From the NCBI RefSeq assembly GCF_030908215.1, contig NZ_JAVFJK010000004.1, positions 220,921 through 284,920 on the forward strand: DNA of 64,000 bases. Reading direction: 5' to 3'. This document shows positions 39,437-47,327 of this stretch, one piece after another. This DNA is from Sinomonas sp. ASV486. GTDB lineage: Bacteria > Actinomycetota > Actinomycetes > Actinomycetales > Micrococcaceae. Position numbers and translations under genes: made by a program. How positions within the stretch are numbered: the stretch's first letter is position 1; each line of letters starts with the position of its first letter. The notes below the pieces were generated by a model that saw nothing but the letters and a program-made list of their open reading frames with translations, had not been told where the DNA came from and did no database searches.

Positions 39437-40983
39437 GAACCACTCCATCCGAGCTGGGTCTTGAGTACGGCCTTCTGGAGCTTGCCCGCGGCAGTGCGGG
39501 GCAGCTGGTCCGGGGTGAGGAAGACCATCTGCTTGGGGACCTTGTACCCGGCCAAGCGCTCGCGGAGGAAGCTGGACAGCTGGGCAGCCTCGGCGGTCTG
39601 GCCGCTGCGGAGCACGACGACCGCGCGGACCTCCTCATCCCACTTCGGGTCCGGGACGCCCAGGACCACGGCCTCGAGGACGGCGGGGTGGAGGTGCAGG
39701 ACCTGCTCAATCTCAGCCGAGTAGACGTTCTCGCCGCCGGTCTTGATCATCTCCTTGAGCCGGTCGCGGAAGTAGAAGTAGCCGCGCTCATCCTTCACGG
39801 CCAGGTCGCCGGTGTGCAGCCAGCCACCGCGCATGGCCTCGGCGGTTGCGTCCGGGCGGCCGTAGTAGCCGCTCATGAGCGACGGGCCCTTGACGCAGAT
39901 CTCCCCGAGCTCGCCGGGGGCCACCTCGTTCCCGTCGGCGTCCTGGAGCTGTGCCTCAACGAGGAGGTACTCGGTGCCAATCGAGCCGTCCACGGCCGAG
40001 TCAAGCATGTCAGCCGGCCTGAGCCGCGTGACCATGGGCCCTGCCTCGGTGAGGCCGTAGCGGAAGAAGAGGTCCGTCCCGGGCAGCATCTCGGCGAAGA
40101 GCTGCTTGTCCGGCATGCGCAGGAGGCCAGCGCCGGTGTGGAGCGCCTTGAGGTTCTTCCTGATCGCGGGGTCCGTAAGGACGCCTTGGTCCATGAGTCG
40201 GCGCATCATGTTCGGGATCATGAACGTGTTCGTGATGGACTCACGTCCCACGAGGTCCACCACGGTCTCGTCACTGAACTTCTGCGCGATCACGCTCGTG
40301 GCCCCGGCCACGAAATGCGGCACGAGCCAACACAGTAGCGCCGCGGAGTGGAACAACGGCGTCACGATGAGCCCGCGCTCGTTCTCGCGGCTCCCGACCC
40401 CGCAGTCATACATCTCATTGAGGGCGTTGGCGAGGGACGAGCGGTGAGACAGGACCACGCCCTTCGGGGTGCCGGTGCTGCCACCGGTGTAGATGACACA
40501 CAGCGGTGCCTCGGCGTCGACCACATCCTCGAGTGGCCCCGAGCCGATTCGGAGCGCATCGATCTCGGCACCCTGGCGCACGACCGAGGGCACCGTCCCG
40601 CCGTCATCCGCAACCTTCTCCGCGAGGATCTCCAGAGCCTCCTCGAGCAGTGGCAGGTGCGCCTCCTCGGCGAGGATGACCTTCGCGCCCGTCTCAAGGA
40701 TGCCGTTTGCGAGCTCCGCTGCCGCCCACCGCCAGTTGTAGGCGATGTAGACGCCGCCACTCGCGGCGACCCCGAGGAACGCCTCGGCGTTGAACACGGT
40801 GTTGCCCGCCAGGACGCCCACCCCGCTACCGGCCGTGACGCCGGCTTTGCGCAGCCCGCGGCCCAGCTGCCAAGCCCTCTCGGCGGCCTCGCCGAATGTC
40901 ACGCGCCCATCGACTCCGACGAACGCCTCCCTCGCGGGATTCCGGCGGCTGTTCAGCCGAATCCAGTCTCCTATGGTCCGCAT
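39433..40983 (-). CDS. Acyl-CoA ligase (AMP-forming)
   Basis: 516-aa adenylating enzyme that activates a carboxylic acid to its CoA ester. The P-loop-like motif is YTGGSTGTPKGVVLSHRS, and the A5 region is FRYGLTEAGPMVTRL. HTGDLAVKDERGYFYFRDRLKEMIKTGGENVYSAEIE holds the hinge, and the C-terminal Lys is in LPRTAAGKLQK. It is first in a minus-strand run ligase-FAH-carboxylase-lyase-hydratase. The island operator (site D) lies 63 bp upstream. The substrate acid is unknown. Confidence 0.9.
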   Translation of the reverse strand: MRTIGDWIRLNSRRNPAREAFVGVDGRVTFGEAAERAWQLGRGLRKAGVTAGSGVGVLAGNTVFNAEAFLGVAASGGVYIAYNWRWAAAELANGILETGAKVILAEEAHLPLLEEALEILAEKVADDGGTVPSVVRQGAEIDALRIGSGPLEDVVDAEAPLCVIYTGGSTGTPKGVVLSHRSSLANALNEMYDCGVGSRENERGLIVTPLFHSAALLCWLVPHFVAGATSVIAQKFSDETVVDLVGRESITNTFMIPNMMRRLMDQGVLTDPAIRKNLKALHTGAGLLRMPDKQLFAEMLPGTDLFFRYGLTEAGPMVTRLRPADMLDSAVDGSIGTEYLLVEAQLQDADGNEVAPGELGEICVKGPSLMSGYYGRPDATAEAMRGGWLHTGDLAVKDERGYFYFRDRLKEMIKTGGENVYSAEIEQVLHLHPAVLEAVVLGVPDPKWDEEVRAVVVLRSGQTAEAAQLSSFLRERLAGYKVPKQMVFLTPDQLPRTAAGKLQKAVLKTQLGWSGS

Positions 40984-41045
40984 CGTGTGCCTCTCTGCAG
41001 CAGATGCGCCTGCTCGGCGCCTGGAACCACGTGAGTTCCATTCTT

Positions 41046-41062
41046 ACGAACAAGCGTACGTT
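41046..41062. promoter_or_regulatory. TetR operator-like site D
   Basis: ACGAACAAGCGTACGTT lies between the TetR2 stop and the ligase start and carries the same ACGAACAAGCG left arm as the other three sites. It implies a separate promoter for the ligase run. Confidence 0.6.
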
Positions 41063-41077
41063 AGATACCGTTGATGT

Positions 41078-41671
41078 TCAATGCTTCGTGATCCCGAGCC
41101 CCCGCAGGGCCAGTTCGGCGTAGGCCCGGCCGAGATCGGCGACGCCAATGCGGCCTTCTCCGCGGAACCACCCGGCCACATGGGCCGCGTGCGCGAAGAG
41201 GCTGTAGAGGTGGACCCGCGGATCGATGGAATCGGCCTCGCCGGCGGCCACGACGGCCTCGACCAGTCCCAGCATGAACTGCTCGTACCCCTCGCGCTTG
41301 GCTACCACGACACGACGGCCCGCGTTGGAAAGGGCCCGCAGCTCGGTGTTGCCCACGAAAACCTCGGGGCCGCGCTCGGCATGGAACCGGATGTGCGACT
41401 CGACGGCGACCATCAGACGATCCACCTCGCCGACATGCGCCGCAATGGTCTCGAGAACGTCCCGGTGGAGATCGTCGAGCGCCCCGCACATGATGTCCAG
41501 GAGCAGGGATTCCTTGGAAGCGATGTGGTAGTAGAGGCTGCCGACCTTGAGGCCCGCGTCCGCGGCAATCTGCCGCAGCGTCGTCGCGTTGTAGCCATGC
41601 TCATAGAAGAGCCTCGCGGCGGCCCTCCGGATGGCCGTCAGGGTGTCCGCCTCGGGGCTAGTGACGCTCAT
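41078..41671 (-). CDS. TetR-family regulator 2 of the acyl-CoA island
   Basis: 197-aa regulator. The HTH reads AIRRAAARLFYEHGYNATTLRQIAADAGLKVGSLYYHIASKESLLLDI (about residues 13-60). The C-terminal domain has PEVFVGNTELRALSNAGRRVVVAKREGYEQF. It matches TetR1 closely in the HTH and in the VF(I/V)GNTELR segment. The recognition helices (GLKVGSLY-HI) are almost identical, so both probably bind the same ACGAACAAGCG sites. It is encoded between EthD and the ligase gene. Confidence 0.85.
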   Translation of the reverse strand: MSVTSPEADTLTAIRRAAARLFYEHGYNATTLRQIAADAGLKVGSLYYHIASKESLLLDIMCGALDDLHRDVLETIAAHVGEVDRLMVAVESHIRFHAERGPEVFVGNTELRALSNAGRRVVVAKREGYEQFMLGLVEAVVAAGEADSIDPRVHLYSLFAHAAHVAGWFRGEGRIGVADLGRAYAELALRGLGITKH

Positions 41672-41686
41672 CTTGACAGGTTCCGG

Positions 41687-42013
41687 CTAGCGATTCTCAC
41701 CGCGGATGTCGATCTCGACCTCGTCGGCGAGGAACCATTGCATCCGCTCGAGGAACTCATCCTCGTGGGCGAAGACCTCTGCGGCCTCAGGCCCCCCGTA
41801 GGCGACCTTGACGTCGGCGACTGTGTCGAACCACAGCTCAGCCATGCCACTGAACGGCCATTGCTTGCGGTGCTCGATCGCGGGGTTCTGGCGGTACCTC
41901 CGCAGGCCAGGGAGCCTGCGGACGAGGATGGGGTGCTCCACGTTCCATTTGTGGAGGAACTCCTCCCGGCTGATGCCGGGCTTGGCGTTGAGGACAGCGA
42001 CAACCTTGATCAT
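41687..42013 (-). CDS. EthD-family protein
   Basis: 108-aa dimeric ferredoxin-like-fold protein. It has MIKVVAVLNAKPGISREEFLHKW, NVEHPILVRRLPGLRRYRQN and FSGMAELWFDTVADVKVAYGG, the EthD/ActVI-ORFA pattern. Members assist oxygenases or act as cofactor-free oxygenases or isomerases. It lies between the carboxyltransferase gene and the TetR2 gene. It could be an isomerase or decarboxylase on an oxidised intermediate; no more can be said. Confidence 0.8.
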   Translation of the reverse strand: MIKVVAVLNAKPGISREEFLHKWNVEHPILVRRLPGLRRYRQNPAIEHRKQWPFSGMAELWFDTVADVKVAYGGPEAAEVFAHEDEFLERMQWFLADEVEIDIRGENR

Positions 42014-42039
42014 GCTCTTCTCCGCTCAGACCAGATGAC

Positions 42040-43620
42040 TCAGACGGGGGTGACGGCCTGGCGGCGCTCGACCGGGACCGCCTTGCGGCGCCCGTACAGA
42101 TCGAGCCGGCGCGAGAGGTCGTTCCGGAGGTCATTGGCCGGGACGACGGCCTCGACCGCGTTCGCGTTGGCGATCTTGAAGACGTCGATGCCCTCGGCGT
42201 ACTCGGCGTGCTTCTCCGCGATGAAGGCCCTGCGCTCCTCCGGGTCCTCGATCTCGTGGATCTGGTTGTAGTAGATCCCGTTGACTGCGGCGTCGGGGCC
42301 CATGAGGGCAGGGCGCGCCGTGGGGAGCGCGATAACCGCGTCGGGATTCATCGGTGCGCCCGACATAGCCAGGTAGCCGCCGCCGTATGCCTTGCGGACG
42401 AGTACGGTGATGCGCGGGACGCGGCACTCTGAGACGGCGAAGATCATCTTCGCCCCGTGCCGGATGATGCCCTGACGCTCCACCGCAGAGCCGATCATGT
42501 AGCCGGCGATGTCCACAAGGAAGATGATCGGGATGTTGTAGGCGTTGCAGATCCAGATGAAGCGGGCGGCCTTGTCCGAGGAGTCGGGGAAGATCGATCC
42601 GCCCATGTGCTTAGGCTGGTTGCCCACGAGCCCCACGGGGCGGCCGCCGATGCGGGCGAACCCGGTGAGCATCTCGGGGGCGAAGAGCTCCTTGTAGGGG
42701 AACCAGGTGCCCTCGTCGACGAGCGACTCGACGAACTCCTCCATGTCGAAGACCTCCGCCTCGCGCAGCGGCACGATCTCCTCGAGGGTGCGGCCCTCGC
42801 GCGGCGCGACCGACGGCGCGATGGGCGCGGGCTGCTCCCAGTTAGACGGCAAGAAGGACAGCCAGACTCGGAGGGCCGCGATAGCCTCGGCGTCGTCCTC
42901 GACGAGCACATCGCCGAGGCCGGACACGGTGCAGTGCATCTCGGCGCCGCCCATCTCCTCGAGCGTGACCTTCTCGCCCGTGACCATCTCGGCCAGACGC
43001 GGGGACCCGAGATAGGCGGTCGCGTGGCCGCGGACCATGATCGTGAGGTCGCAGAGAGCCGGGACGTACGCGGATCCGGCGGGCGAGGGGCCGAAGAGGG
43101 CGCAGACCTGAGGGACGCGGCCGGAGATCTGGACCTGGTTGTAGAAGATGTTGCCCCACGCGTGGCGGCCGGCGAAGCTCTCGAACTGCTCGTCGATGCG
43201 TGCGCCGGCGGAGTCGAAAAGGTAGATGAGGGGGATACCCGCGGCGACGGCCTTGTCCTGCGCGGCGGTGATCTTCTCGAAGGTGCGGTTGCCCCACGTG
43301 CCGGCCTTGACGCTGAAGTCGTTGGCGATGACGCAGACTTCGCGGCCATCGACGCGGCCGAAGGCAATGACGACGGCGTCACCGGGCAGCCCGTCCTCGA
43401 AGCGGGCCAGGAGTCCGTCCTCGATGTACTCGTTATCGTCGAATAGGAGCGCGAGCCGTTCGCGTACAAGCAGCTTGCCGGACTCGATGATCTTGCGGCG
43501 GTTCTTCTCCGGGCCGCCGAGCCTGGCCTGCTCGGTCTTCTCCGCCAAAAGCTCGTGGACGGTCTTGGCCGGCTCCGCGGCGCCGAGATCCGCTGCCGTA
43601 GGAATCGTGGACGTGCTCAT
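42040..43620 (-). CDS. Acyl-CoA carboxylase beta subunit (carboxyltransferase)
   Basis: 526-aa carboxyltransferase with two crotonase-fold halves. It has LLVRERLALLFDDNEYIEDGL, PLIYLFDSAGARIDEQFE, RVPQVCALFGPSPAGSAYVPAL, IIFLVDIAGYMIGSAVERQGIIRHGAKMIFA and RKAYGGGYLAMSG (oxyanion-hole Gly residues). It transfers carboxylate from biotin to an acyl-CoA. The residues around the acyl pocket do not let me choose between propionyl-, methylcrotonyl- and geranyl-CoA types. It is encoded 3.4 kb from its alpha subunit but under the same operator family. Confidence 0.92.
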   Translation of the reverse strand: MSTSTIPTAADLGAAEPAKTVHELLAEKTEQARLGGPEKNRRKIIESGKLLVRERLALLFDDNEYIEDGLLARFEDGLPGDAVVIAFGRVDGREVCVIANDFSVKAGTWGNRTFEKITAAQDKAVAAGIPLIYLFDSAGARIDEQFESFAGRHAWGNIFYNQVQISGRVPQVCALFGPSPAGSAYVPALCDLTIMVRGHATAYLGSPRLAEMVTGEKVTLEEMGGAEMHCTVSGLGDVLVEDDAEAIAALRVWLSFLPSNWEQPAPIAPSVAPREGRTLEEIVPLREAEVFDMEEFVESLVDEGTWFPYKELFAPEMLTGFARIGGRPVGLVGNQPKHMGGSIFPDSSDKAARFIWICNAYNIPIIFLVDIAGYMIGSAVERQGIIRHGAKMIFAVSECRVPRITVLVRKAYGGGYLAMSGAPMNPDAVIALPTARPALMGPDAAVNGIYYNQIHEIEDPEERRAFIAEKHAEYAEGIDVFKIANANAVEAVVPANDLRNDLSRRLDLYGRRKAVPVERRQAVTPV

Positions 43621-43669
43621 GTGGGCCTCCGAGGTGAATCCACTGAAAAGAAATTGACTTCACCAGTAT

Positions 43670-43686
43670 ACGAACAAGCGCTCGCT
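43670..43686. promoter_or_regulatory. TetR operator-like site E
   Basis: ACGAACAAGCGCTCGCT lies in the 120-bp gap between the divergent carboxyltransferase and MaoC2 genes. One bound repressor here could close both arms of the island. Confidence 0.62.
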
Positions 43687-43740
43687 AGTCTAGTCTGGAT
43701 GTCGAGGGCACGTAGCCTTCCTACAGATTCGAGGAGCGAC

Positions 43741-44232
43741 ATGCAGGCATTCGATGACGACCTTGCCGCGGTCCGGATGGCCGCCCCGAAAGGCAGGCCG
43801 AACCACAAGTGGGACGCGCTCGTGGAGGGCGACCGCGTTGACAGTCCCGGCATCACGGTCACGGAGGCACATCTGGTCCAGTGGGCGGGGCTCACCGGCG
43901 ACTGGGTCTCGCTCCACCTCGACGAGCAGTACGCCTCCCAGACCCCCTTCGGCCGCCGGATCGGCCACGGGCCGCTCACGCTCTCGGTGGGGCTCGGCCT
44001 GCTCACCCAGACCGGCTACTTCTCCAACGTCGCCGCATGGCTCGGGCTCGACGAGGTCCGCGCCGTACAACCCGTGTTCATCGGGGACACGATCCACGTC
44101 GAGGCGACCGTGCGGGTGGCCCGCGAGACCAAGAAACCGGACGTGGGCCTGTGGACCCTCGACTACGTGGTGGTCAAGCAGGACGGCAGCACCGTCATGA
44201 CGTTCACGAGCAGCTTCCTGGTGGGGCGGTAA
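43741..44232 (+). CDS. MaoC-like hydratase 2
   Basis: 163-aa hot-dog protein with an intact R-hydratase motif. WAGLTGDWVSLHLDEQYASQTPFG gives the Asp-His pair, then GRRIGHGPLTLSVGLGLLTQTGY and PVFIGDTIHVEATV follow. It hydrates an enoyl-CoA. The ATG at 43741 follows GAGGAGCGAC; an in-frame ATG at 43699 lacks a good site. It is the first gene of the plus-strand run hydratase, acyl-CoA dehydrogenase, OYE, SDR, MBL, and ends 3 bp before the dehydrogenase gene. Confidence 0.85.
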   Translation: MQAFDDDLAAVRMAAPKGRPNHKWDALVEGDRVDSPGITVTEAHLVQWAGLTGDWVSLHLDEQYASQTPFGRRIGHGPLTLSVGLGLLTQTGYFSNVAAWLGLDEVRAVQPVFIGDTIHVEATVRVARETKKPDVGLWTLDYVVVKQDGSTVMTFTSSFLVGR

Positions 44233-44235
44233 CCC

Positions 44236-45390
44236 ATGACAACCGTGACCCGGCAACCCAAGGCCGCGACCGACGTCGTCCGCGCCGTGATCTCCGAGCA
44301 CGCCCCAGCGAACCGTGTCCGGGAGTTCGACGAGGCCGAACGCTTCGACCACGAGCTGTTCCATGCGCTCGCCCACGCCGGACTCCTCTCCGGGGCCCTC
44401 GACGACTCGGGCAAGCTCAGCCACGCGCACCAGGCCGCAGTCCTGACCGAGCTCGCAGCGGGCCCGACCTCGATGGCCGTGGCGTTCGTGGTGCAGTACA
44501 TGGCCGTCCAACTCCTCTCTGCCCACGGCACGCCAGCGCAAAAGGACGCGCACCTTGCGCCCCTGCTCGCTGGCGACGTCCACGCCTCCTTCGCGCTCAG
44601 CGAGCCCGACGGCGGCACAGACGTCGCGCGCGCCATGAAGACCACCGCGACGCGCCTGCCCGACGGCTCGTACTCGATCTCCGGACGCAAGCGGTGGATC
44701 GGCGGGGCCATGGACTGTGGCTACATGCTGCTGCTCGCGCGGACCACCGAAATCGGGACATCGGCGATAGGGGGCATCACGACCTTCATCGTGCCCCGCT
44801 CCACGCCCGGCATCGAGACACGCGAGATCGACACCATGGGCATCCGCAGTCTCGCCCAGACGGACATCTTCCTCGACGACGTCCGCGTCCCGGCGGCCAA
44901 CGTGCTCGGAGAGCCCGACCGCGGCTTCCGCCAGGTGATCGGCACGCTCAACGGCGAGCGTCTCAACGCCGCGGCCGTGGCCCTCGGCATCGCGCGCGGC
45001 GCGTTCGACGTCGCGCTCGACTGGGCCAAGTCCCGCGAGGCCTTCGGTCGACCCATCGGCGCGTTCCAGGCCCTCCAGCACTCCCTCGTGGACGCCCGGC
45101 TCAAGATCGAGTCCGCCGTGCTGCTCCTCGAGCGCGCTGTGAGGGCAGCCGAGGCCGGGGACCCTAGCGGCGACGTCGACTCAGCGCTCGCGAAGCTTGC
45201 CGCCTCCGAGGCAGCGACCTTCACCACCGACGCCGGGATGCGGCTCATGGGCGGCTGGGGCTACGCGCGCGAACTGCCCATGCAGCGGTACTTCCGCGAC
45301 GCGCGGCTCTACACGTTCGCACCGCTGACCGACGAGATGATCCGCAACTACTTGGGCGAGAAGATGCTCGGCCTGCCGAGGTCGTACTGA
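44236..45390 (+). CDS. Acyl-CoA dehydrogenase
   Basis: 384-aa FAD enzyme that makes the alpha,beta double bond in an acyl-CoA. It has ASFALSEPDGGTDVARAMKTTATRL (FAD and substrate loop), YSISGRKRWIGGA, ALGIARGAFDVALDWAKSREAFGRPIGAFQALQHSLVD and the C-terminal GWGYARELPMQRYFRDARLYTF. The usual catalytic Glu of short- and medium-chain enzymes lies about where AP-LTDEMI falls in this chain, and I cannot place it with certainty. The stop overlaps the OYE start (TGATG). Confidence 0.9.
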   Translation: MTTVTRQPKAATDVVRAVISEHAPANRVREFDEAERFDHELFHALAHAGLLSGALDDSGKLSHAHQAAVLTELAAGPTSMAVAFVVQYMAVQLLSAHGTPAQKDAHLAPLLAGDVHASFALSEPDGGTDVARAMKTTATRLPDGSYSISGRKRWIGGAMDCGYMLLLARTTEIGTSAIGGITTFIVPRSTPGIETREIDTMGIRSLAQTDIFLDDVRVPAANVLGEPDRGFRQVIGTLNGERLNAAAVALGIARGAFDVALDWAKSREAFGRPIGAFQALQHSLVDARLKIESAVLLLERAVRAAEAGDPSGDVDSALAKLAASEAATFTTDAGMRLMGGWGYARELPMQRYFRDARLYTFAPLTDEMIRNYLGEKMLGLPRSY

Positions 45391-46541
45391 TGGCCGCCGC
45401 GAAAGCTGCGCCCACCCTCGACCGGTTGTTCGAGTCCGCCGTGATTGGCGGCCTCGACGCCCCGAACAGGATTGTGCTCGCGCCCCTGACCCGCAGCAGG
45501 GCCACCCAGGACGGCGTGCCCACGCCGCTCATGGCCGAGTACTACCGCCAGCGGTCCGGCGCAGGGCTTGTGGTGTCGGAGGGGACCGTCGTCTCGCCCC
45601 AGGGGGCCTCGTACGCTCGCGTTCCGGGGCTGTACACGGCCAGGCAGGTTGAGGCGTGGAAGCCGGTCGTCGCGGCCGCGAAGGGCCGGGGCGCCCTCGT
45701 CTACGCACAGCTGTGGCACGTCGGCCGTCAGGCCCACTCCATGGTGCAGCCCGACGGCCTGCCGCCGTGCGCGCCGTCGGCCATCCCGATCATCGGCGAC
45801 CTGTACCGCTCCCCCGCCGGACGCATCCCATTCGAGGTGCCGCGCGAGCTCACCGAAGCGGGCATCGCCGAGATCGTGGCGCAGTTCGCTGCGGCCGCGC
45901 GGAATGCGCTCGATGCGGGGTTCGACGGCGTCGAGCTCCACGGCGCGAACGGCTACCTCATCGACCAGTTCCTCAACGCGAGCTCGAACGGGCGCACCGA
46001 CCGGTACGGGGGCACCTTCAGCAATCGGGTCCGGTTCCTCGCCGAGATCCTCGATGCGCTCGCAGAGGGCATGCCGATGGACCGCGTGGGGCTGAGGCTC
46101 TCGCCGTCGTCCACGTGGATGGACATGCGGGATCCGGATAAGCGCGGGGTGTACTCGGCCGTCGTGCGGCTGGCTTCGGCGCGGGGTCTCGCCTATCTCC
46201 ACTTCGTCGAGCCCGGGATCGCTGGTTCGGTCGATGTGGAAGGCGACCGAGCCGCCGTCGTACCTACCAGCGATCTCGCGGCGCACTTCGCCGGTCCAGT
46301 GATCGTGACCGGCGGGCACACAGCGGAGTCGGCCGCGGCCCGCATCGAGGCCGGGACCGCGGACCTCGTAGGGTTCGGCCGGCTGTTCATCGCCAACCCG
46401 GACCTTCCATACCGCTTTCAGGCCGGCGCCGAGCTTGAGCCGCTCCGGCGTGAGGGGCTCTACGGCGGCGGGGAGGCCGGCTACACCGACTACCCACTCC
46501 ACCCCGACAACCCGCACGCCGTTCCCAGCCTCGCCTCCTGA
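45390..46541 (+). CDS. OYE-family NADH:flavin oxidoreductase / enoate reductase
   Basis: 383-aa FMN TIM-barrel of the classical Old Yellow Enzyme group (NemA, morphinone and OPDA reductase). It has NRIVLAPLTRSRATQDGVPTPLMAEYY, YAQLWHVGRQAHSM, GVELHGANGYLIDQFLNASSNGRTDRYGG (substrate-binding His and Asn) and GFGRLFIANPDLPYRF. It reduces activated C=C bonds, typically of enones. Its place inside an acyl-CoA operon suggests that the native substrate is unsaturated, for example a cyclic enone or terpenoid. Confidence 0.9.
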   Translation: MAAAKAAPTLDRLFESAVIGGLDAPNRIVLAPLTRSRATQDGVPTPLMAEYYRQRSGAGLVVSEGTVVSPQGASYARVPGLYTARQVEAWKPVVAAAKGRGALVYAQLWHVGRQAHSMVQPDGLPPCAPSAIPIIGDLYRSPAGRIPFEVPRELTEAGIAEIVAQFAAAARNALDAGFDGVELHGANGYLIDQFLNASSNGRTDRYGGTFSNRVRFLAEILDALAEGMPMDRVGLRLSPSSTWMDMRDPDKRGVYSAVVRLASARGLAYLHFVEPGIAGSVDVEGDRAAVVPTSDLAAHFAGPVIVTGGHTAESAAARIEAGTADLVGFGRLFIANPDLPYRFQAGAELEPLRREGLYGGGEAGYTDYPLHPDNPHAVPSLAS

Positions 46542-46574
46542 AGAAACCACGCTGACCACGAAAGGAAGGCCGCC

Positions 46575-47327
46575 TTGCGCAGTCTCAACGTCCTCATCAC
46601 CGGTGCCGGCGGCGGAATGTGCCGCGGCATCAACCGACGCCTCGCCGACGCCGGGCACACGCTCCTGTGCGTGGACATCGACGCCGAGCGTGCCGAAGCC
46701 GCCGCCGAGGCAGTGCGGTCAGATGGCGGGAAGGCGTTCGCGTTCGCCGCGGACGTCACGACACCCGACGACGTCAAGCGCCTGCGCCGCGACGCCCTCG
46801 AGCAGGTCGGGGCCGTCCAGGCCATCGTCAACGCCGCCGGCGTGCTTGACCGCAAGATGCTTCTGGACCACGATGCCGCCTCATTCGCGAAGGTACTCGA
46901 CATCAACCTCGTAGGCCCGTTCGCCGTGATCCGCGAGTTCGCGCAAGACATGCTCGACGCCGACTTCGGCCGAATCGTCAACATCTCCTCCATCGCGGGT
47001 ACCACCGGGTACCCCTACCCGAGCTACGCGGCGTCGAAGGCCGGGCTCTCCAACCTCACCCGGTCGCTGCTTATGGACTTCTGGGGCACCGGGATCACCG
47101 TCAACTCCGTGTGCCCGGGGGTGGTCGACACCCAGATGGTCATCCAGGAGGTCCGCGACCAGGTGCCGAACAAGGTTCCCACTGGTCGGGTCGTTGAACC
47201 CGAGGAGATCGGGGCGCTCATCGCCTTCGTGCTCACCGACGACGCCCGCAGCATCAACGGCGCCGACCTCGTGATCGACGGCGGCGCGACGCAGATCTTC
47301 CGGCTCTTCGACCCGCAGCACGCCTGA
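46575..47327 (+). CDS. Short-chain dehydrogenase/reductase (SDR)
   Basis: 250-aa classical SDR. The nucleotide motif is ITGAGGGMCRGI (Gly-rich loop slightly altered by Met-Cys). VNAAGVLDR stands for NNAG, the catalytic Ser is in NISSIAG, and Tyr and Lys are in YPSYAASKAGLS. It probably oxidises a hydroxyacyl-CoA or an alcohol. The start is TTG at 46575 after AAAGGAAGG, which is unusual in this window. The stop overlaps the next start (TGATG). Confidence 0.87.
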   Translation: MRSLNVLITGAGGGMCRGINRRLADAGHTLLCVDIDAERAEAAAEAVRSDGGKAFAFAADVTTPDDVKRLRRDALEQVGAVQAIVNAAGVLDRKMLLDHDAASFAKVLDINLVGPFAVIREFAQDMLDADFGRIVNISSIAGTTGYPYPSYAASKAGLSNLTRSLLMDFWGTGITVNSVCPGVVDTQMVIQEVRDQVPNKVPTGRVVEPEEIGALIAFVLTDDARSINGADLVIDGGATQIFRLFDPQHA

